Assembly: GCF_000499385.1 (NCBI RefSeq)
Contig: NW_013654334.1
Location: 1 to 28,234 of the forward strand
Origin: Eimeria necatrix
Taxonomy: Eukaryota; Apicomplexa; Conoidasida; Eucoccidiorida; Eimeriidae
Reading direction: 5' to 3'
DNA length: 28,234 nucleotides
Both the position numbers and the translations under genes were made by a program. Under the pieces are notes generated by a model. The model had not been told where the DNA came from. It saw nothing but the letters and a program-made list of their open reading frames with translations, and searched no databases. This document shows positions 1-10,444 of the stretch, in pieces. Each line of letters starts with the position of its first letter. The stretch's first letter is position 1.

Positions 1-275
1 GACGTCGCCAGCGGCGTCAACAAGCGGCATGGAACTCCAAAGTGACAGGCAGACGACTTGTTTCATTAGTTTACGGTCATTCCGTATGCATCATTCATTG
101 CCCAGCCAAGAAGGTAATGGCACGGATTCTGTGACTACATTGAAACCTGACGTTTCAAGCTCTGCAATTCAGTTCGGCGCATCCATCATGTTTGCACGTA
201 GGCCTTGAGAGAAAGCGGTGATGAGTCTATCCACTGGACAAGCTGTATTCATTACCATACGCCGGCAGGACACCA

Positions 276-728
276 TCAGAAACTACTTTTGCGCAGCTGT
301 AGGCGTCGAAGGGCTAAATCGAGTACGCAAACCCACGGGACCGCCTGATCAAATCTTAACCCACGCCTTGCTGTTTGTTGCATACTTAAACTTAGTCGAA
401 AAATTTTGAACATAGCATTGTGCAATGCACAACAAGCATGGGGGATAATGTTGGAGCTTGTTGTGTGGAACTCTTCTACAAGCCATCGCAAATTCATGTA
501 TTCTTCCCTCACCAGCTTTTCATCGTAGTAGGCGCTTTCGATGAATCGATTTTTGCAATAATGGTTTCCAGCATCGATCCAAATAAAGGCCCCCATATCC
601 AAAAAGAAACTCACGCAATGTAATAAAAATGTCTCAGGAAAGAAAAGCGAAAATTGTCGGCCGTTGTCACTCATGTACGCTCCAATGAAGAATAAAAGCA
701 CTCTGAAATGTAACGTCAAGAAAGTCAT
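276..728 (-). CDS. Hypothetical protein, 150 aa, hydrophobic N-terminus
   Basis: An ATG-initiated frame of 150 codons ends in TGA. Residues 1-18 are strongly hydrophobic and could act as a signal peptide or anchor; a second hydrophobic stretch lies near residues 28-53. Residues 60-90 are polar and acidic/aromatic (YYDEKLVREEYMNLRW), and the tail is basic. I recognise no domain. Two good splice-donor-like sequences lie inside it: GTGAGT near 612 and GTGAGG at the KLVRE codons. The true product may therefore be a shorter first exon joined to something at lower coordinates. The shadowing plus-strand ORFs (218-409, 420-623) are shorter and less protein-like. No neighbour suggests a role. Seen: start, stop, hydrophobicity. 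Inferred: secretion. It could also be a chance ORF. Confidence 0.32.
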   Translation of the reverse strand: MTFLTLHFRVLLFFIGAYMSDNGRQFSLFFPETFLLHCVSFFLDMGAFIWIDAGNHYCKNRFIESAYYDEKLVREEYMNLRWLVEEFHTTSSNIIPHACCALHNAMFKIFRLSLSMQQTARRGLRFDQAVPWVCVLDLALRRLQLRKSSF

Positions 729-2820
729 GTTCCTTTGAGCAGCTAATTATGGTGACCACTAACAGGCATCTCTGTTGGGAAGCAAATCTCGGTCGCCGCC
801 ACCAGTTGCTGCATCAGATGAAACACCCACTGTCATGGAGAGTGCATTTGTCTGTAACTGGTGAGAGAGTAGCATGATTTCCTGGAATAAGTAAAATCGA
901 GCGCCTGGTCAACTTCTAGTCGTTAAGAAGTGTGACAGTATCACCATCAAACGAATTACCAAGACACTGCAGTCGATTGCTTTATGCACGAAAGCACTCG
1001 TCTCTTAGGGCCAACCGAGTGCAATCTTGAATACCCAGAATTTGACTACAACTGTACTCCCAAGTCTGTAGGCCAGTGTATAAGACTGCAACACAGCTAT
1101 TCCTCAATTAAAAAGAACAAAAGGCAATAATCCGACAAGCTAGCTGAGGCGCCAGCTATTGGAAAAGTAGCTTTGAAAAAAAAATAAAAGTTTCCATTTG
1201 CTGTCTGCCACAGCAATCCGCTGATGGGTTATTCGCGCCTAGACAGCAGAACATTACGCGGAACCGGGGACAAGATGAAATCCATAACAAGACGACCAGT
1301 ATGTGTGTGTGACATACAAGCGCTTGACCATTCGATTCCAAGACGCTGATTCGCCATATTCACGTGCAGCGTCATGTGGGAAAACTTTGTGCAAGAAATG
1401 CACGCTCCGTTTGCACGCCTGCGCAAATTTAATTATCTGCTAGGACAAATACAACGGGGCAAGCGCAAATATGGCGTCTCAGTTATAGAAACACGTGTGT
1501 GAAGAATTGTGTGGCACGTACATACCGCTAAACCAGCTGGAAGCATCGTGCCAGCAGTTACCGAAGCTCGGTGCTATTAAATAGCATTGTTTTCGTTCAC
1601 TACATAGCGTGTTTTGAACACAAGCTCAGGCTAAAAGACTTCTATGATGTCACTCGAGGCCTATGCATTTTTTCGATTGGGAACATTCTACAAATGTGGC
1701 TCAGCATTCACGCAGTCAGCATTCTGTCGTAGATAGTTAAGTTTCTTTGGGGCCGCTCGCTGAATCCAAACAACGTAGGTCACGCACGAATATCCATGGA
1801 AGGCAGCAGCCCTTTGCAAGTCAGTGCTCAAATTGTGGAATCGCTGGAAAATCTGGACCCCCAATTGCTTCCGACGCAAATGCCAAACGAAAGAAGTCTT
1901 CTACACAGAATGATGTGGGAGCAAGATCCCTAGACAGCGTCTCTGGTCAGCTTCCGCACTGATACGATAACCAGGGAAAATACGCTTCTCTGATAAAATA
2001 TTAATCGGCAAGCTCCTCCGCAGAAATCAGCGAGTGTGCGTGTGCTTTTATGTGAGGTGACAGTATACGAAACAGCAAAGACAACTTCGTGTACCACATA
2101 AAATTACAGGGAGCTTTGCGCAGCCTAAAAGCTCCACGAGACGCGACAGTTCATACTTAAAAAACGCAGAATACAACCCAGAAGAGTTTCAAGAGACCCT
2201 ACGTTCCGCATCAATAACATTGCCCTTAGCATACATTTTAAATGCCCACCAAATACACCCTTGGTTGCTTGTCGGCTCTAGCAGCAAAGCCACCTTTCAT
2301 GTGATTTTCCTGATATATATATAGCTTTTTAACCAAAGGAATCTTCTGGTCTCAAGGGCCCTCTCGTTGGGTGAGCAGCAAACAACTTACAGTTGCTGGT
2401 CCCCTGGAAGCCATAACACGTGTGAAAGTCGCATTCATCCCTATGTCTAGCCTTATCTTCCTAGGGCTGACAACATAAATATCAAGCGGCTATATACATC
2501 AGTTTCTGATCCCACTAAGCAAAGCCGTTTGCATTTCCAGATCGAGAACTACGACCAGGTCACCAGCGCAGAATGGTGCGACTCAGGTCTGAACGCTTTA
2601 CCATGAGGAGTATTACAAACAAAACAGTTACTCGCAAAACAAAAATGATCGACACGAATCAAAAGGAAAATGAAGAAGCGCAGTAAGAAACGGCAAGTGA
2701 AATACATTGTACACCATGCACGGAGTAACATACAGCCTTCGCAAAAATACCAGCACACGCCTACACACCTTCCAGCTCACTTCCATCCTACCATCAACTC
2801 ACGCGAATCTCCAACAAATA
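729..2820. other. Mostly non-coding stretch, one weak CxxC ORF
   Basis: There is no convincing gene here. The best open frame is plus strand 1747-1962 (71 codons, TTG start, no ATG). It is basic and serine-rich with a CSNCG motif and internal donor-like GTAGGT and GTCAGT sequences, so it could be an exon, but nothing confirms that. A donor-like GTAAGT on the minus strand (near 2385-2390) has no clear exon attached. I see no RNA gene or long repeat. Confidence 0.3.
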
Positions 2821-3282
2821 CTTGTGCACCACACAACAGAGCACCGCACAAAAATTTTCCAGTGGATAGATCAATGTAAGCGACAATGGGAACCCGCGGG
2901 CAACCCTAGTTCTGCGCGACTGCTCTAAAGCCACGTAAGCACGTCGAATTCGTTCTCCATCTAGCCCATCTCTTGTATCATATTGGACTCACAGAATGCC
3001 GCTGATGCTGATGTTGCTGCACACCACTCACGCGCCCAAATACTTCAACAGAAACGTGACCGACCAAATAGAAGAGCAGCTTACTGCGCAAAACCTGCTG
3101 CCTCGAGATCCACCAAGACGCACAGCTCATATAGTGCCTGACGTCCCCACAAATTCATAGCAAGCAGCAGCCGCCTGCCTATCAACTAAACTCATTCTCG
3201 ATAGCTTTTTCCTCAAGCTCTCTGATGTCGGTTTTATACGCGCCACATTCAATAATGCGCACAGCCGTCAGAGATAGCATAT
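2821..3282 (+). repeat. Dispersed direct repeat, copy 1 (long form)
   Basis: Two blocks of this segment recur about 0.68-0.95 kb downstream. Block a is 2821-2890 (contains ACCGCACAAAAATTTTCCAG) and block b is 3170-3282 (contains TTCAATAATGCGCACAGCCG). In this copy the blocks are separated by 279 bp that copy 2 lacks. Block a can be read as HRTKIFQWIDQCKRQWE, and the matching block in copy 2 has few differences, but both codon-silent and replacement changes occur, so coding use is unproven. It is probably a decayed transposable-element fragment; its nearness to the gag remnant at 4325-4762 fits that idea but does not show it. Confidence 0.7.
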
Positions 3283-3773
3283 CAAAATCAAAAGCCGAAA
3301 AAATATCGCGCAGCCGCTTGTTCAGCTCAACGCACCCTCTTCCACCACTAAAGTCTCTACATCAGACGCACAACCTACTTGCAAACAGAATTCAGACACA
3401 CTTGAGGCCATTGCTGATCAGCAACTGCTTATCTGCTTATCTTCAAGATATCAAGTTACAAGACGGCAGGCAACATGGACACGACATTGCCAATTTAAAA
3501 CCACGCAGCACTAGCACAATTCAATAACCACAGTCATGGTCGCACAGTGCCACTGCATGAACATTCACTGTACATCGCACCACGTACAGCCTTCGTCGAA
3601 AGAACTCAGCAGGTACCTGGCAAATTGCAGCTCATTGCGTTGCTACCATGATAGCATAGACACTTTCGCTCAGACGTTCCTTTACGCATAAGACCTTTCA
3701 CAAAGAACTAGTTGGCAACAGTATGACAGTGCGACAAATGTATCGATCGGTTCGCACGACTCACCCAGAAGGT

Positions 3774-3963
3774 CTTGTGCTCCACACAAAAGAGCACCGC
3801 ACAAGAATCTTCCAGTGGATAGACCAACGTAAGCGACAATGGGAGCAACGGCCGCCTGGGTGTCAACTAACATCATCCTCGACAGCTTTTTTCGTCAAGC
3901 TCTTTGATGTCGGTTTTATATGTGCCACATTCAATAATGCGCACAGCCGTCAGAGACAGCATG
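3774..3963 (+). repeat. Dispersed direct repeat, copy 2 (279-bp internal gap)
   Basis: This copy matches block a (3774-3842) and block b (3851-3963) of the copy at 2821-3282, with only 8 bp between the blocks. Block b is about 90% identical, including a long identical run around TTCAATAATGCGCACAGCCG. Either copy 2 lost about 270 bp or copy 1 gained them. Weaker similarity extends upstream (TGTACA...ACGTACAGCCTTCG near 3570-3600 against 2707-2740), so the original unit was larger than the two blocks. Confidence 0.7.
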
Positions 3964-4324
3964 ACAAATTCTATATTTGAGGCAGTCCGGCGCAGTTTCG
4001 TGTGCTTTTCAATTCGTTAGGATCTCTCCTGAAATGATGATGTGCACATAGTACCACCGGTAGAAGTTGTGCTGCTGCTTGAAATCGAACCAGGAGCCCA
4101 TGAAAAGGAGAAAATGACAAAACAGAGCCACTCGGGGTATAGCGCCATGGAACGTGCAACTTGACACTAGAAAGCATTGTGTTTCTCGTACGCACACCAC
4201 TCGTAAATCATTTTCAAGCACAGGAGATCCAAAGACAACCATGCACTAGTCCTGACATATCCATGATAAAAACTCCACAGCCATACACTGCACCTGCAAC
4301 TAAACCGCCACAACGACGCCTGCT

Positions 4325-4762
4325 TTGACAAGCTGCCGTGGCACTTTCCTGCACCCTCTACCGCTACAGTCTCATAACAGCTCAGCAAAAATCACTGCAT
4401 CCGCATCCCACATACCAACCATTCAACACGTGAAACAGCCCTCACATCTCGCGCATTCACCGACTCCTTCTCACAAACAAATGCCGCGTCAACCAACACC
4501 AAAACCGACTCCACAACGCCATATCCACGACAGCGTCGCTTGAGAAAACGCACCTCCTTCAACTGCCACAACAACCTCTCCAGTCTCCCCGTTTTCTCTT
4601 CCCTGCCTCGCTGGCGCAGTCGTGAGGCAACCGCTTTGCAACCAAGAAAGAGCCGTAGCACAGTGGAAATGGCTTTGCTTCAATTGCTCTCGCGGATCTT
4701 TTGTCCGGCTGGGGATAGTTTTCTTCGAGAAGAACAACTGCTCCATGGCTTGCATTAGTTAA
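4325..4762 (+). pseudogene. Retroelement gag remnant with half zinc knuckle
   Basis: One reading frame runs from about 4325 to a TAA at 4760-4762 and is broken only by a TGA at 4541-4543. The first part is proline/threonine/serine-rich (PTPKPTPQR), as is common in the Gag linker before the nucleocapsid. The part after the stop ends in WLCFNCSRGSFVRLG, which matches the first half of a Gag CCHC zinc knuckle (C-x2-C-x4-H-x4-C); the histidine and last cysteine are not in register. Ty3/gypsy Gag proteins carry this motif near their C-terminus. No protease or reverse transcriptase follows on this strand within 900 bp, so this is a fragment. The assignment is inferred from composition plus the CFNC motif; a chance resemblance remains possible. 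Confidence 0.38.
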
Positions 4763-5084
4763 GCTGCGTCCTTCAGTAATGCGCAGTTTCTGCAATAGAA
4801 GACACGGGATTTGGACGCCTTAGCGCTTCGCCTAGATCAGCTGCTCTTGTTGTGACCGTGAGCTGCCAATCTGCAAGCAGCGCAGCTGTTCCCTAATCTA
4901 CTGACACTTTTGTGCCGGAAGCATCAAACTTAGTCTTTTCTGCTAGGGTAAGCTGCTACTGAACTTGTCTGCGTAATGGCATTTTGATGAGGCTGGTTTT
5001 TCCCACACATGCCTTCAACTGACTGCAGTTCCATTCATTCAACTGAGCGCCGAGGCTAGGAAAATTGCCGAAAGCGTAGCCGTT

Positions 5085-5330
5085 CTACTGCATTGCAGTG
5101 CTCAGCCATTTTGACCGTTCAATGCAACGCATTTGTTCGCCGATCTCCAACATAAGTGTCTCAGGGTCTTTCTCTGTAGTTCTTCCGAAGTAATCATATT
5201 TCAGTCTATACATTCGCTCTCTCCCGTTGTGAATGCTTTTTGAGTGCTTTGAGCATCCAGGTAGCGCCATAGTGATGGCAGAACTAGACATACTCCCAAC
5301 GTCTTCAAAATTGTGCTCACATGACATCAT
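5085..5330 (-). CDS. Hypothetical protein, 81 aa
   Basis: The frame starts with two ATG codons (5330-5325) and ends in TAG. The protein is polar with well-mixed composition: a serine/methionine-rich N-terminal third, then a charged segment with KYDYFGRTTEKDPET and an amphipathic run LMLEIGEQMRCIERSKWL that could form a helix. I find no signal peptide, transmembrane segment or known motif. Composition and the absence of a comparable ORF on the other strand make it one of the better small ORFs in the window. It lies between plus-strand retroelement remnants, so it could be part of a decayed element, the single-exon tail of a gene, or chance. An internal TACAG followed by AGAAAG could be a splice acceptor. 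Confidence 0.4.
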   Translation of the reverse strand: MMSCEHNFEDVGSMSSSAITMALPGCSKHSKSIHNGRERMYRLKYDYFGRTTEKDPETLMLEIGEQMRCIERSKWLSTAMQ

Positions 5331-5700
5331 GAATCGCTAAATCGCTACCTTTGTAACCGCCGGCCCATAACAGAGCCTTACTGGATACAAAACTATCGTC
5401 ATGCCTGCCGTGCGGAATACAACCTGTGTTTCGTAACGAAACAAACAGAATTGCTAGTTCAACATTTCGGCGCATTCATAGCTCTACCTGCATAATGCTA
5501 CTGTCTTCATATTGCAAAATAATAAGTACATGAATGTTGCGGGCTGAAGGCATCAGCTGAGAATTTCATCACGGTTGTTAAATCCGAAGTACCTATACAG
5601 GCAATCGCCATACGAAGGCAGAAATGGCCTGCGTTTAAGAGACGTTAAAGACTCTACTACCCTTTTAAAAATATTTCACATGTGCAGGTGCTAGTCACAA

Positions 5701-6318
5701 GTGCCTGACTGGCATCTACAAACTTCCTTACCAAACCTAAAATCCTCATTATTGAAGCGATGGCGTTTTGACTTCGAAGAGTCTTCAAGTCATGATGTCG
5801 TCCTTTTCCACATCAACCATGGTTTACGCGCATTTTCTCCATTCACAAATCCCGTCAATGGCACCCCCACGTTAGGACCGCCAAGTACTAAATCACTGCA
5901 TCTGGCAAATAACCAGAGTTGCCGATGACCATCAGCGAAGTAGGCGTAAACACGGACCAGTCAAGCGTCGTAGAAGTACCCCGTATGCCAATATCAAATG
6001 GCATCTACGCTCACTAAATGAGAATAAATGACACTGGCTGTCCATGAAGTCAATTCTGAATGAGGTTGCTTCATGGGTAGCAAATGGCATTTGCTATCTT
6101 TAGTATTCAGCTTTCGAACAAAGCTGCACACAGTAAGGCCTTTTCAGACCCGAGCCCCTCTACTAAATAGGCAAGCAACAAGCAACCAAATACAAGCTCA
6201 AACAGCGCAGCAAATCCCAAAAGCCGACTTCGACTGTCGGCGCCAGAGCTTGTCCTCTGCGCTGAATCATGGTACGCTTCATTGTGTCTGCCTGGAAGTT
6301 AGCATGGAGCTAGCATAG
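5701..6318 (+). pseudogene. Possible integrase C-terminal remnant (Ty3/gypsy-like)
   Basis: Two frames separated by stops carry weak similarity, in the right order and spacing, to the end of a Ty3/gypsy integrase. At about 5790-5880 the frame reads HINHGLRAFSPF followed by NGTPTLGPP; integrases typically show an F-x-x-N-x...SPF...G-x-x-P pattern here. About 280 bp later (6160-6240) a frame reads AQTAQQIPKADFDCRR, resembling the AQ-x-x-Q...AD-x-RR helix before the GPY/F module. Stops and at least one frameshift prevent any product. The match is by eye to family patterns and no single residue is decisive. It is on the same strand as the gag remnant at 4325-4762, but the intervening pol is absent. 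Confidence 0.22.
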
Positions 6319-6324
6319 GAATTC

Positions 6325-7500
6325 ATGCGTGAACACCTTTCTCCCATGCAAGAACAGCTCCTCATCCCTGGTGCTAAATGCCACCTTAACACCCATTTGC
6401 TGGTGCCGCATGGCATCCCTTCAAACTGCAAAGGCCATCAGACCGTTCACACGTCCCTCGATACTCAATGTTTCCACGAAGCAGCCCCTAAGGCGCGATC
6501 AGGAATAGCCCCTGTGCCGCTCCTCTCTTATGTGGTCCTTCCAGGCATTTTTCTTAAGATTTCGTTACGGAGCTGCCCTTTTGGCACAGGAATACCAGCT
6601 GACCGAAACTGTGCCTCTAACAAAAGCATACATTATCTCTGTTTGGCTACTGCTCACGCCAGCAAGCATAGCGCTGCACTCCCCCTTTCTGAATGTGCAA
6701 TTTTGCACGTAGCAGACAATTACAGAATTCCCAACAAAGACGCACATTCTAAAACGTGGCAGAGGTCGTGAGGAAAATAAAACTGCCTGGCCTCGTATGA
6801 CGCCCACTAGTAGAAAGGATATCTCTCGTTTGTCCCTAAGTGAGGGCAGATACAACGGCAATTATTATCATCCTCTAACAACCGAAGGCTGCCTACTTCG
6901 TGTGTATGATATGCAATGCCACTACAAAAAGTGTGCAGCGTATGTCAAGGCAACGCAAAATGTATTTCTATACGAAGTCCTCTTCGCCAGCTTAATCGAA
7001 TCGACACAGCTTTCGAGATTATCTTCCCCTTAACAAATGTTCATGCTTCTAGTTTCTAAATCGCACAACACATCAGGAATGACGAAAGCGTGGAAACTTC
7101 CAACTCTTTTCACGCTATCCAGAGTGGTACCCAGAAAGAAGCCATCCATGAAGTTTCAAATGTCATTGTGCGGCAACTCAAGCCTTCACTGCACAAGTAG
7201 CTCCTCTCTAGCGAACCAATGCAAAGGAAGTTATCCCATTCCGCGGTGACGAGGTATTAATTGCCATTCACAGTTTTCCCCTCTTCTGTGCGTATCAGTC
7301 GAAAGCTTCGCTCTGAAAGCTTACTGTCGAACGAACATTTGGCCACCAGCAAACTCCGAATCGTGCACTCCTTGCCGTTCTTAATGGCGAAGCAACGAGG
7401 TCACGCGCACGCTTCACGCGAGCATGGTCGTAACGCCCTTAAACTGTAAAAATTTAACCGGAGATGCCTCTGTCAACGATCTTCAGCAGTGCGTGAGGAA
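6325..7500. other. Unassigned region with overlapping short ORFs
   Basis: Several plus-strand ORFs of 60-148 codons overlap in different frames (6325-6771 is the longest, mixed composition, no motif). None has a recognisable domain or a clear splice structure. One frame near 6930-6960 reads VCSVCQGN, reminiscent of the CxxCQ of an integrase zinc finger, but the paired histidines are missing. The stretch may be a continuation of the decayed retroelement to its left. Confidence 0.3.
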
Positions 7501-7526
7501 ATGGTATAAAGCGAACCACGTTTGCT

Positions 7527-7838
7527 TTAAATACATTCAGGCGGAGGAGCCACTAAAAGCTGGCTGGTCCCCCATTCATAATTGCTACACCGGAAGTAGG
7601 TGATCATGACTAGAAGCCCTAACTTGTTCAGCTGATAGCCCGCTACAACACAAAAGTGGTGGCACTGAGATGCCCACCCAAGCCATGCATTTTGAATGTA
7701 GATTGTGAATGCTGTGGACGATAGGACAAGACGAAGAAAACGTTGTGACACAACAAAAATGCAAGTGGTTTTCGAGCTGCTAGTGCTACCCACGGGGTCA
7801 ACAACTACGGGCAAAGGCGCAGTGCTCACGACAAGCAA
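7527..7838 (-). CDS. Possible second exon of the RRL-motif gene
   Basis: Downstream of the donor at 8022, the sequence GTGCAG at 7844-7839 is an acceptor that restores the same phase (0), giving a 184-nt intron. The resulting frame runs 103 codons to TAA. Its first part is plausible (APLPVVVDPVGSTSSSK); the rest is hydrophobic/aromatic with no recognised domain, and the polypyrimidine tract is weak. The real exon may end earlier at an internal donor or use another acceptor. The phase match is seen; the join is inference. Confidence 0.22.
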   Translation of the reverse strand: MLVVSTAPLPVVVDPVGSTSSSKTTCIFVVSQRFLRLVLSSTAFTIYIQNAWLGWASQCHHFCVVAGYQLNKLGLLVMITYFRCSNYEWGTSQLLVAPPPECI

Positions 7839-8022
7839 CTGCACGTTTCTATGCCGAAGCTAATGGGCACTGTACGACCGTAGAGCAAAGAGATTCACTG
7901 AGGATGATTAAGCCGGCATTCGTGTTCCACTGCTCTACTCATTGTGCGGAAAATACCAGTGTCCACCCTTTTGCCCTTTCTCTCCTCATTTCGCCTTCCA
8001 TAGCATAGACAAAGGAACTTAC

Positions 8023-8364
8023 TACGCAGTACTGTCGGTGTGCCTTCGCCAGTCGCCGACCCGTTGGCTTGCCCTCATATTGCATCCTGGAATTCAGCGC
8101 CTTGAAGCATTGTAGAAGAACAAAGGCAATCGACGCTGCGGCAGCCAGTGTGGAGATAATTATAAGCAGTTGTGAGGAGCGCCTATGTACGTATTTTTTC
8201 GAAAAGACATTTCTGCAGTGCGTAAAGCCTTCATCATGCTGAGTCACCACATCAGGATGAAAAGCAGAAATGCAACCGTCCGTTTGTAAATCTGTCGCAG
8301 CCGCCAGCAACGTCATCAACACGAAAAACGATAACCAAGAGCTCCATATTCTAAAGGCAAGCAT
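8023..8364 (-). CDS. Exported-type coccidian protein, first exon (anchor + RRL motif)
   Basis: From the ATG at 8364 the frame encodes about 114 residues to a consensus donor GTAAGT at 8022-8017 (phase 0). It has two hydrophobic segments: residues about 5-22 (WLSFFVLMTLLAAA) and about 62-84 (SSQLLIIISTLAAAASIAF). The second is followed about 16 residues later by GRRLAK. A basic residue pair before an anchor, then RRLA, is the N-terminal layout I associate with many Eimeria/Cyclospora proteins; RRLxx is also the Toxoplasma TEXEL motif cut by the Golgi protease ASP5. The open frame continues 25 codons past the donor to a TGA, but the donor is strong. The frame extends 5' to 8403 without another ATG, so an upstream exon is possible. 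Role unknown; export or secretory routing is inferred. Confidence 0.5.
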
Positions 8365-8404
8365 TCTGATGTTGGCACTGAGCGTATGGTGAAAGACGAA
8401 CACG

Positions 8405-9175
8405 GTCAGAAAGCGGATTCAAGATTGAGATGGCTGCTCTCGCGGGAGTGTGTTATCACGCTTCAGTTGACTTTGCCAGGTGAAAATAATGAAATAATCC
8501 AAGTAAGTGTCTAAATTTTGAACTGCAATTCATGCCAGTGTAACTTTGGGCACCTGCAGAGCTCGTCTCTGTGCCACTATGATTCGGTCTTCGGCAGCCG
8601 CTCGGTGTGTGTTACGGAGCTGAAGTTCCGACATCATTGAAGAGTACCAGCCAATGCAGCCGGCTTCTTAGCTGTCTGTACCACTGGCCTCGTAACTCTT
8701 TATGATTCTAATAGTCTTTGGGATTTCTCTCATAGGCAACGACAGTTTAACTGGTGATAGTTCTTGTGCAATGCAAATCCAATATGCCCAGGGAATTGAG
8801 GCCACATAGAGGCATGCCAAACAAGATTAGGTCTGCCGCTTAGTTGATCTTCGCTTTTGTTGATTAAAGAGAAGAAAATGTTGAATAGTTGCAGCATCCA
8901 TACCCTCAGTTCTCGTGTTAATAGCGCGCACTTACCGGCTTGCACAGAGTCACGTTCAACTAGACTGCTCCAAATCGATTCTGTTCATGATGTCATAAAA
9001 TCGGCCAGTAGTACTACCTAATCATCCCTATATACATTTTATTTAACAATTGAAGAAATGAACGGGGCAGTGAACGTTTGTACTTCCAGTGCAGTGGTTT
9101 CTATGTCCTGTGTAACCAGTGGTCACCGTGACCCTTCCGAACCCTACCTGTGTGCACTGATCTCCTACAACGAAG
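8405..9175. other. Intergenic/upstream region of the RRL-motif gene
   Basis: There is no convincing gene. On the minus strand the frame at 8730-8945 is open and extends upstream, and a strong GTAAGT donor sits near 8936 (after TGCAAGCCG). An upstream exon of the gene at 8023-8364 could therefore lie here, but no clear coding segment precedes the donor. Confidence 0.25.
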
Positions 9176-9700
9176 GTGCATTTTGTCACCTGCGTCAGGT
9201 TAATAACGAAATGTATTGATTTTAAAAGCCTTAAGCGACTTTGTGTGGAAGTAACTGTAGAATTTGGCCGTTCAAAGAGCGGTAGGAAATCTGAATTTTT
9301 TGACTACCTGTATTGCGAGTACAATTCCTTTGTTGTAGTTGGAATCTTGATATGTACGGTGATTCTCTTCTTCTACTGGAATATCTTGATAAATAAGACT
9401 GTTTTACGCCATATTTGGGACAATCCAACCGTCGGAAAACGTAGCACGGTCCACAGTGCCGCAGGTCCCAAAAGCTGTGTTAGCTGCAGCGCAAATTCAC
9501 CCAGCAATCGCAGACATACTGGAGAACGTTGCGCTTCTGAAAGAGCTCTGAGAGTGGTAACTGAGCCTCATGTTGTCTCCTTTCGAAGATTTTACCGCTT
9601 TCTCTGCATAGTACATGTTAGAACTGCACAATTGCAACTACGACAACTAGCTGTAGAGAGTAACGCACGGCCCAACGTTGGTACCGAAATCCCCGAATAA
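9176..9700 (+). CDS. Open frame with one transmembrane segment, no ATG
   Basis: There are 174 open codons ending in TAA at 9698-9700. A single clear hydrophobic helix lies at about residues 51-70 (SFVVVGILICTVILFFYW), flanked by a charged N-terminal part and a serine/arginine-rich C-terminal part containing CVSCSANSPSNRR. The frame contains no ATG at all (it opens on GTG), so if real it must be an internal or terminal exon. The sequence CTGCGTCAG near 9190-9200 could be an acceptor. I recognise no family. Its length and the clean transmembrane helix are the only positive signals; a shadow minus ORF (9231-9428) is weaker. Confidence 0.22.
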   Translation: MHFVTCVRLITKCIDFKSLKRLCVEVTVEFGRSKSGRKSEFFDYLYCEYNSFVVVGILICTVILFFYWNILINKTVLRHIWDNPTVGKRSTVHSAAGPKSCVSCSANSPSNRRHTGERCASERALRVVTEPHVVSFRRFYRFLCIVHVRTAQLQLRQLAVESNARPNVGTEIPE

Positions 9701-9978
9701 AACAAGGCTTGGGTACACTTCAAAAAGTAATGAACCACAAAAGTGTCTCAGCAATGTAAGTAGTGGATCTTCTTCAATAAAGCTTCGGCGCACTCGTCTC
9801 TTCACGCGTCGCAATGTTCATAATTTCGTCAAACGCCACTGCAGAAGATACAATCGTTTCCGTTTACAATCTAGCGCTTTCCTATGCATATTTTTCTGCG
9901 TATCAGGCTTCAGCAAGGTAGGGCTCAACGAATACTGAACACGTGAGACACGCTGGAACACAGGCTGGTGAAGAATGG

Positions 9979-10415
9979 TTATAATGCGTCCGGGATACAT
10001 TTTTCGGTAGTATCCCGATTGGAAGATGTGAAGCTGAAACCGGTGGGACCATCGGAAAGGAGGCCTGAGTGTACGGAGCACTGAAAATAACCAACGGTGT
10101 TGATCTTCGTCCTTGGGAAAGTTGCGGGGTGTTCGTGGCGACGCGTTAGGTGGTCATTTTGGTGTTCCGCATTAGCTCGCTTACCCCTGCAGTTTTGATG
10201 CTTGCCCACTTTCGTTGACCCCACCTCTGCTACTTCAAAAAGATTTTCTTGTTGCCATTCCCTTTGTGTAGCACCGGCTGCCATGTTGCTGTGGTTTTTC
10301 GCTCCACAAATGGAGAGGGAATCCCCGCAGGTGCTTCAACTCCCGCATCAACCTGGCGATCATCGTGGTCTGCTCCATTTGTACAGTGGCTATTGCTTCC
10401 ATTCCACCCTTTCAT
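9979..10415 (-). pseudogene. Possible gag N-terminal fragment, frameshifted
   Basis: Three overlapping minus-strand frames look protein-like here, suggesting one decayed coding region rather than three genes. The frame from ATG 10402 to TGA 10235 contains MEQTTMIARLMRELKHLRG, an amphipathic heptad-like helix of the kind found at the N-terminus of many Ty3/gypsy Gag proteins. The frame from ATG 10284 to 9979 (101 codons) continues with charged residues. It includes a donor-like GGTAAGC near 10180, so the alternative is a host-gene first exon. No capsid motif is recognisable. The same strand carries the pol fragments at 11753-13262, but those lie upstream on this strand, so this is not one intact element. 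Confidence 0.2.
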
Positions 10416-10444
10416 TCAGCAGTTGCATGGCTAGTGCGCCCTGA

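Noticed and set aside
3682..3876. Minus ORF containing GRFLCGALLCGAQ as a serine-protease-like segment
   Set aside because: Only a short superficial likeness to the S1 family; no catalytic His/Asp/Ser context, and the sequence is a dispersed repeat.
4392..4795. Minus-strand arginine/leucine-rich ORFs (4392-4661, 4489-4755, 4559-4795)
   Set aside because: They start on alternative codons in overlapping frames and are shadows of the plus-strand gag-like frame.
6565..6861. Minus 98-codon ORF
   Set aside because: It overlaps plus frames with no splice signals or motifs; composition is not convincing.
6925..7030. VCSVCQGN then DTAFEIIFPLTN as integrase zinc finger and core start
   Set aside because: The paired histidines and the rest of the core are missing and the spacing is too short; kept only as a remark.
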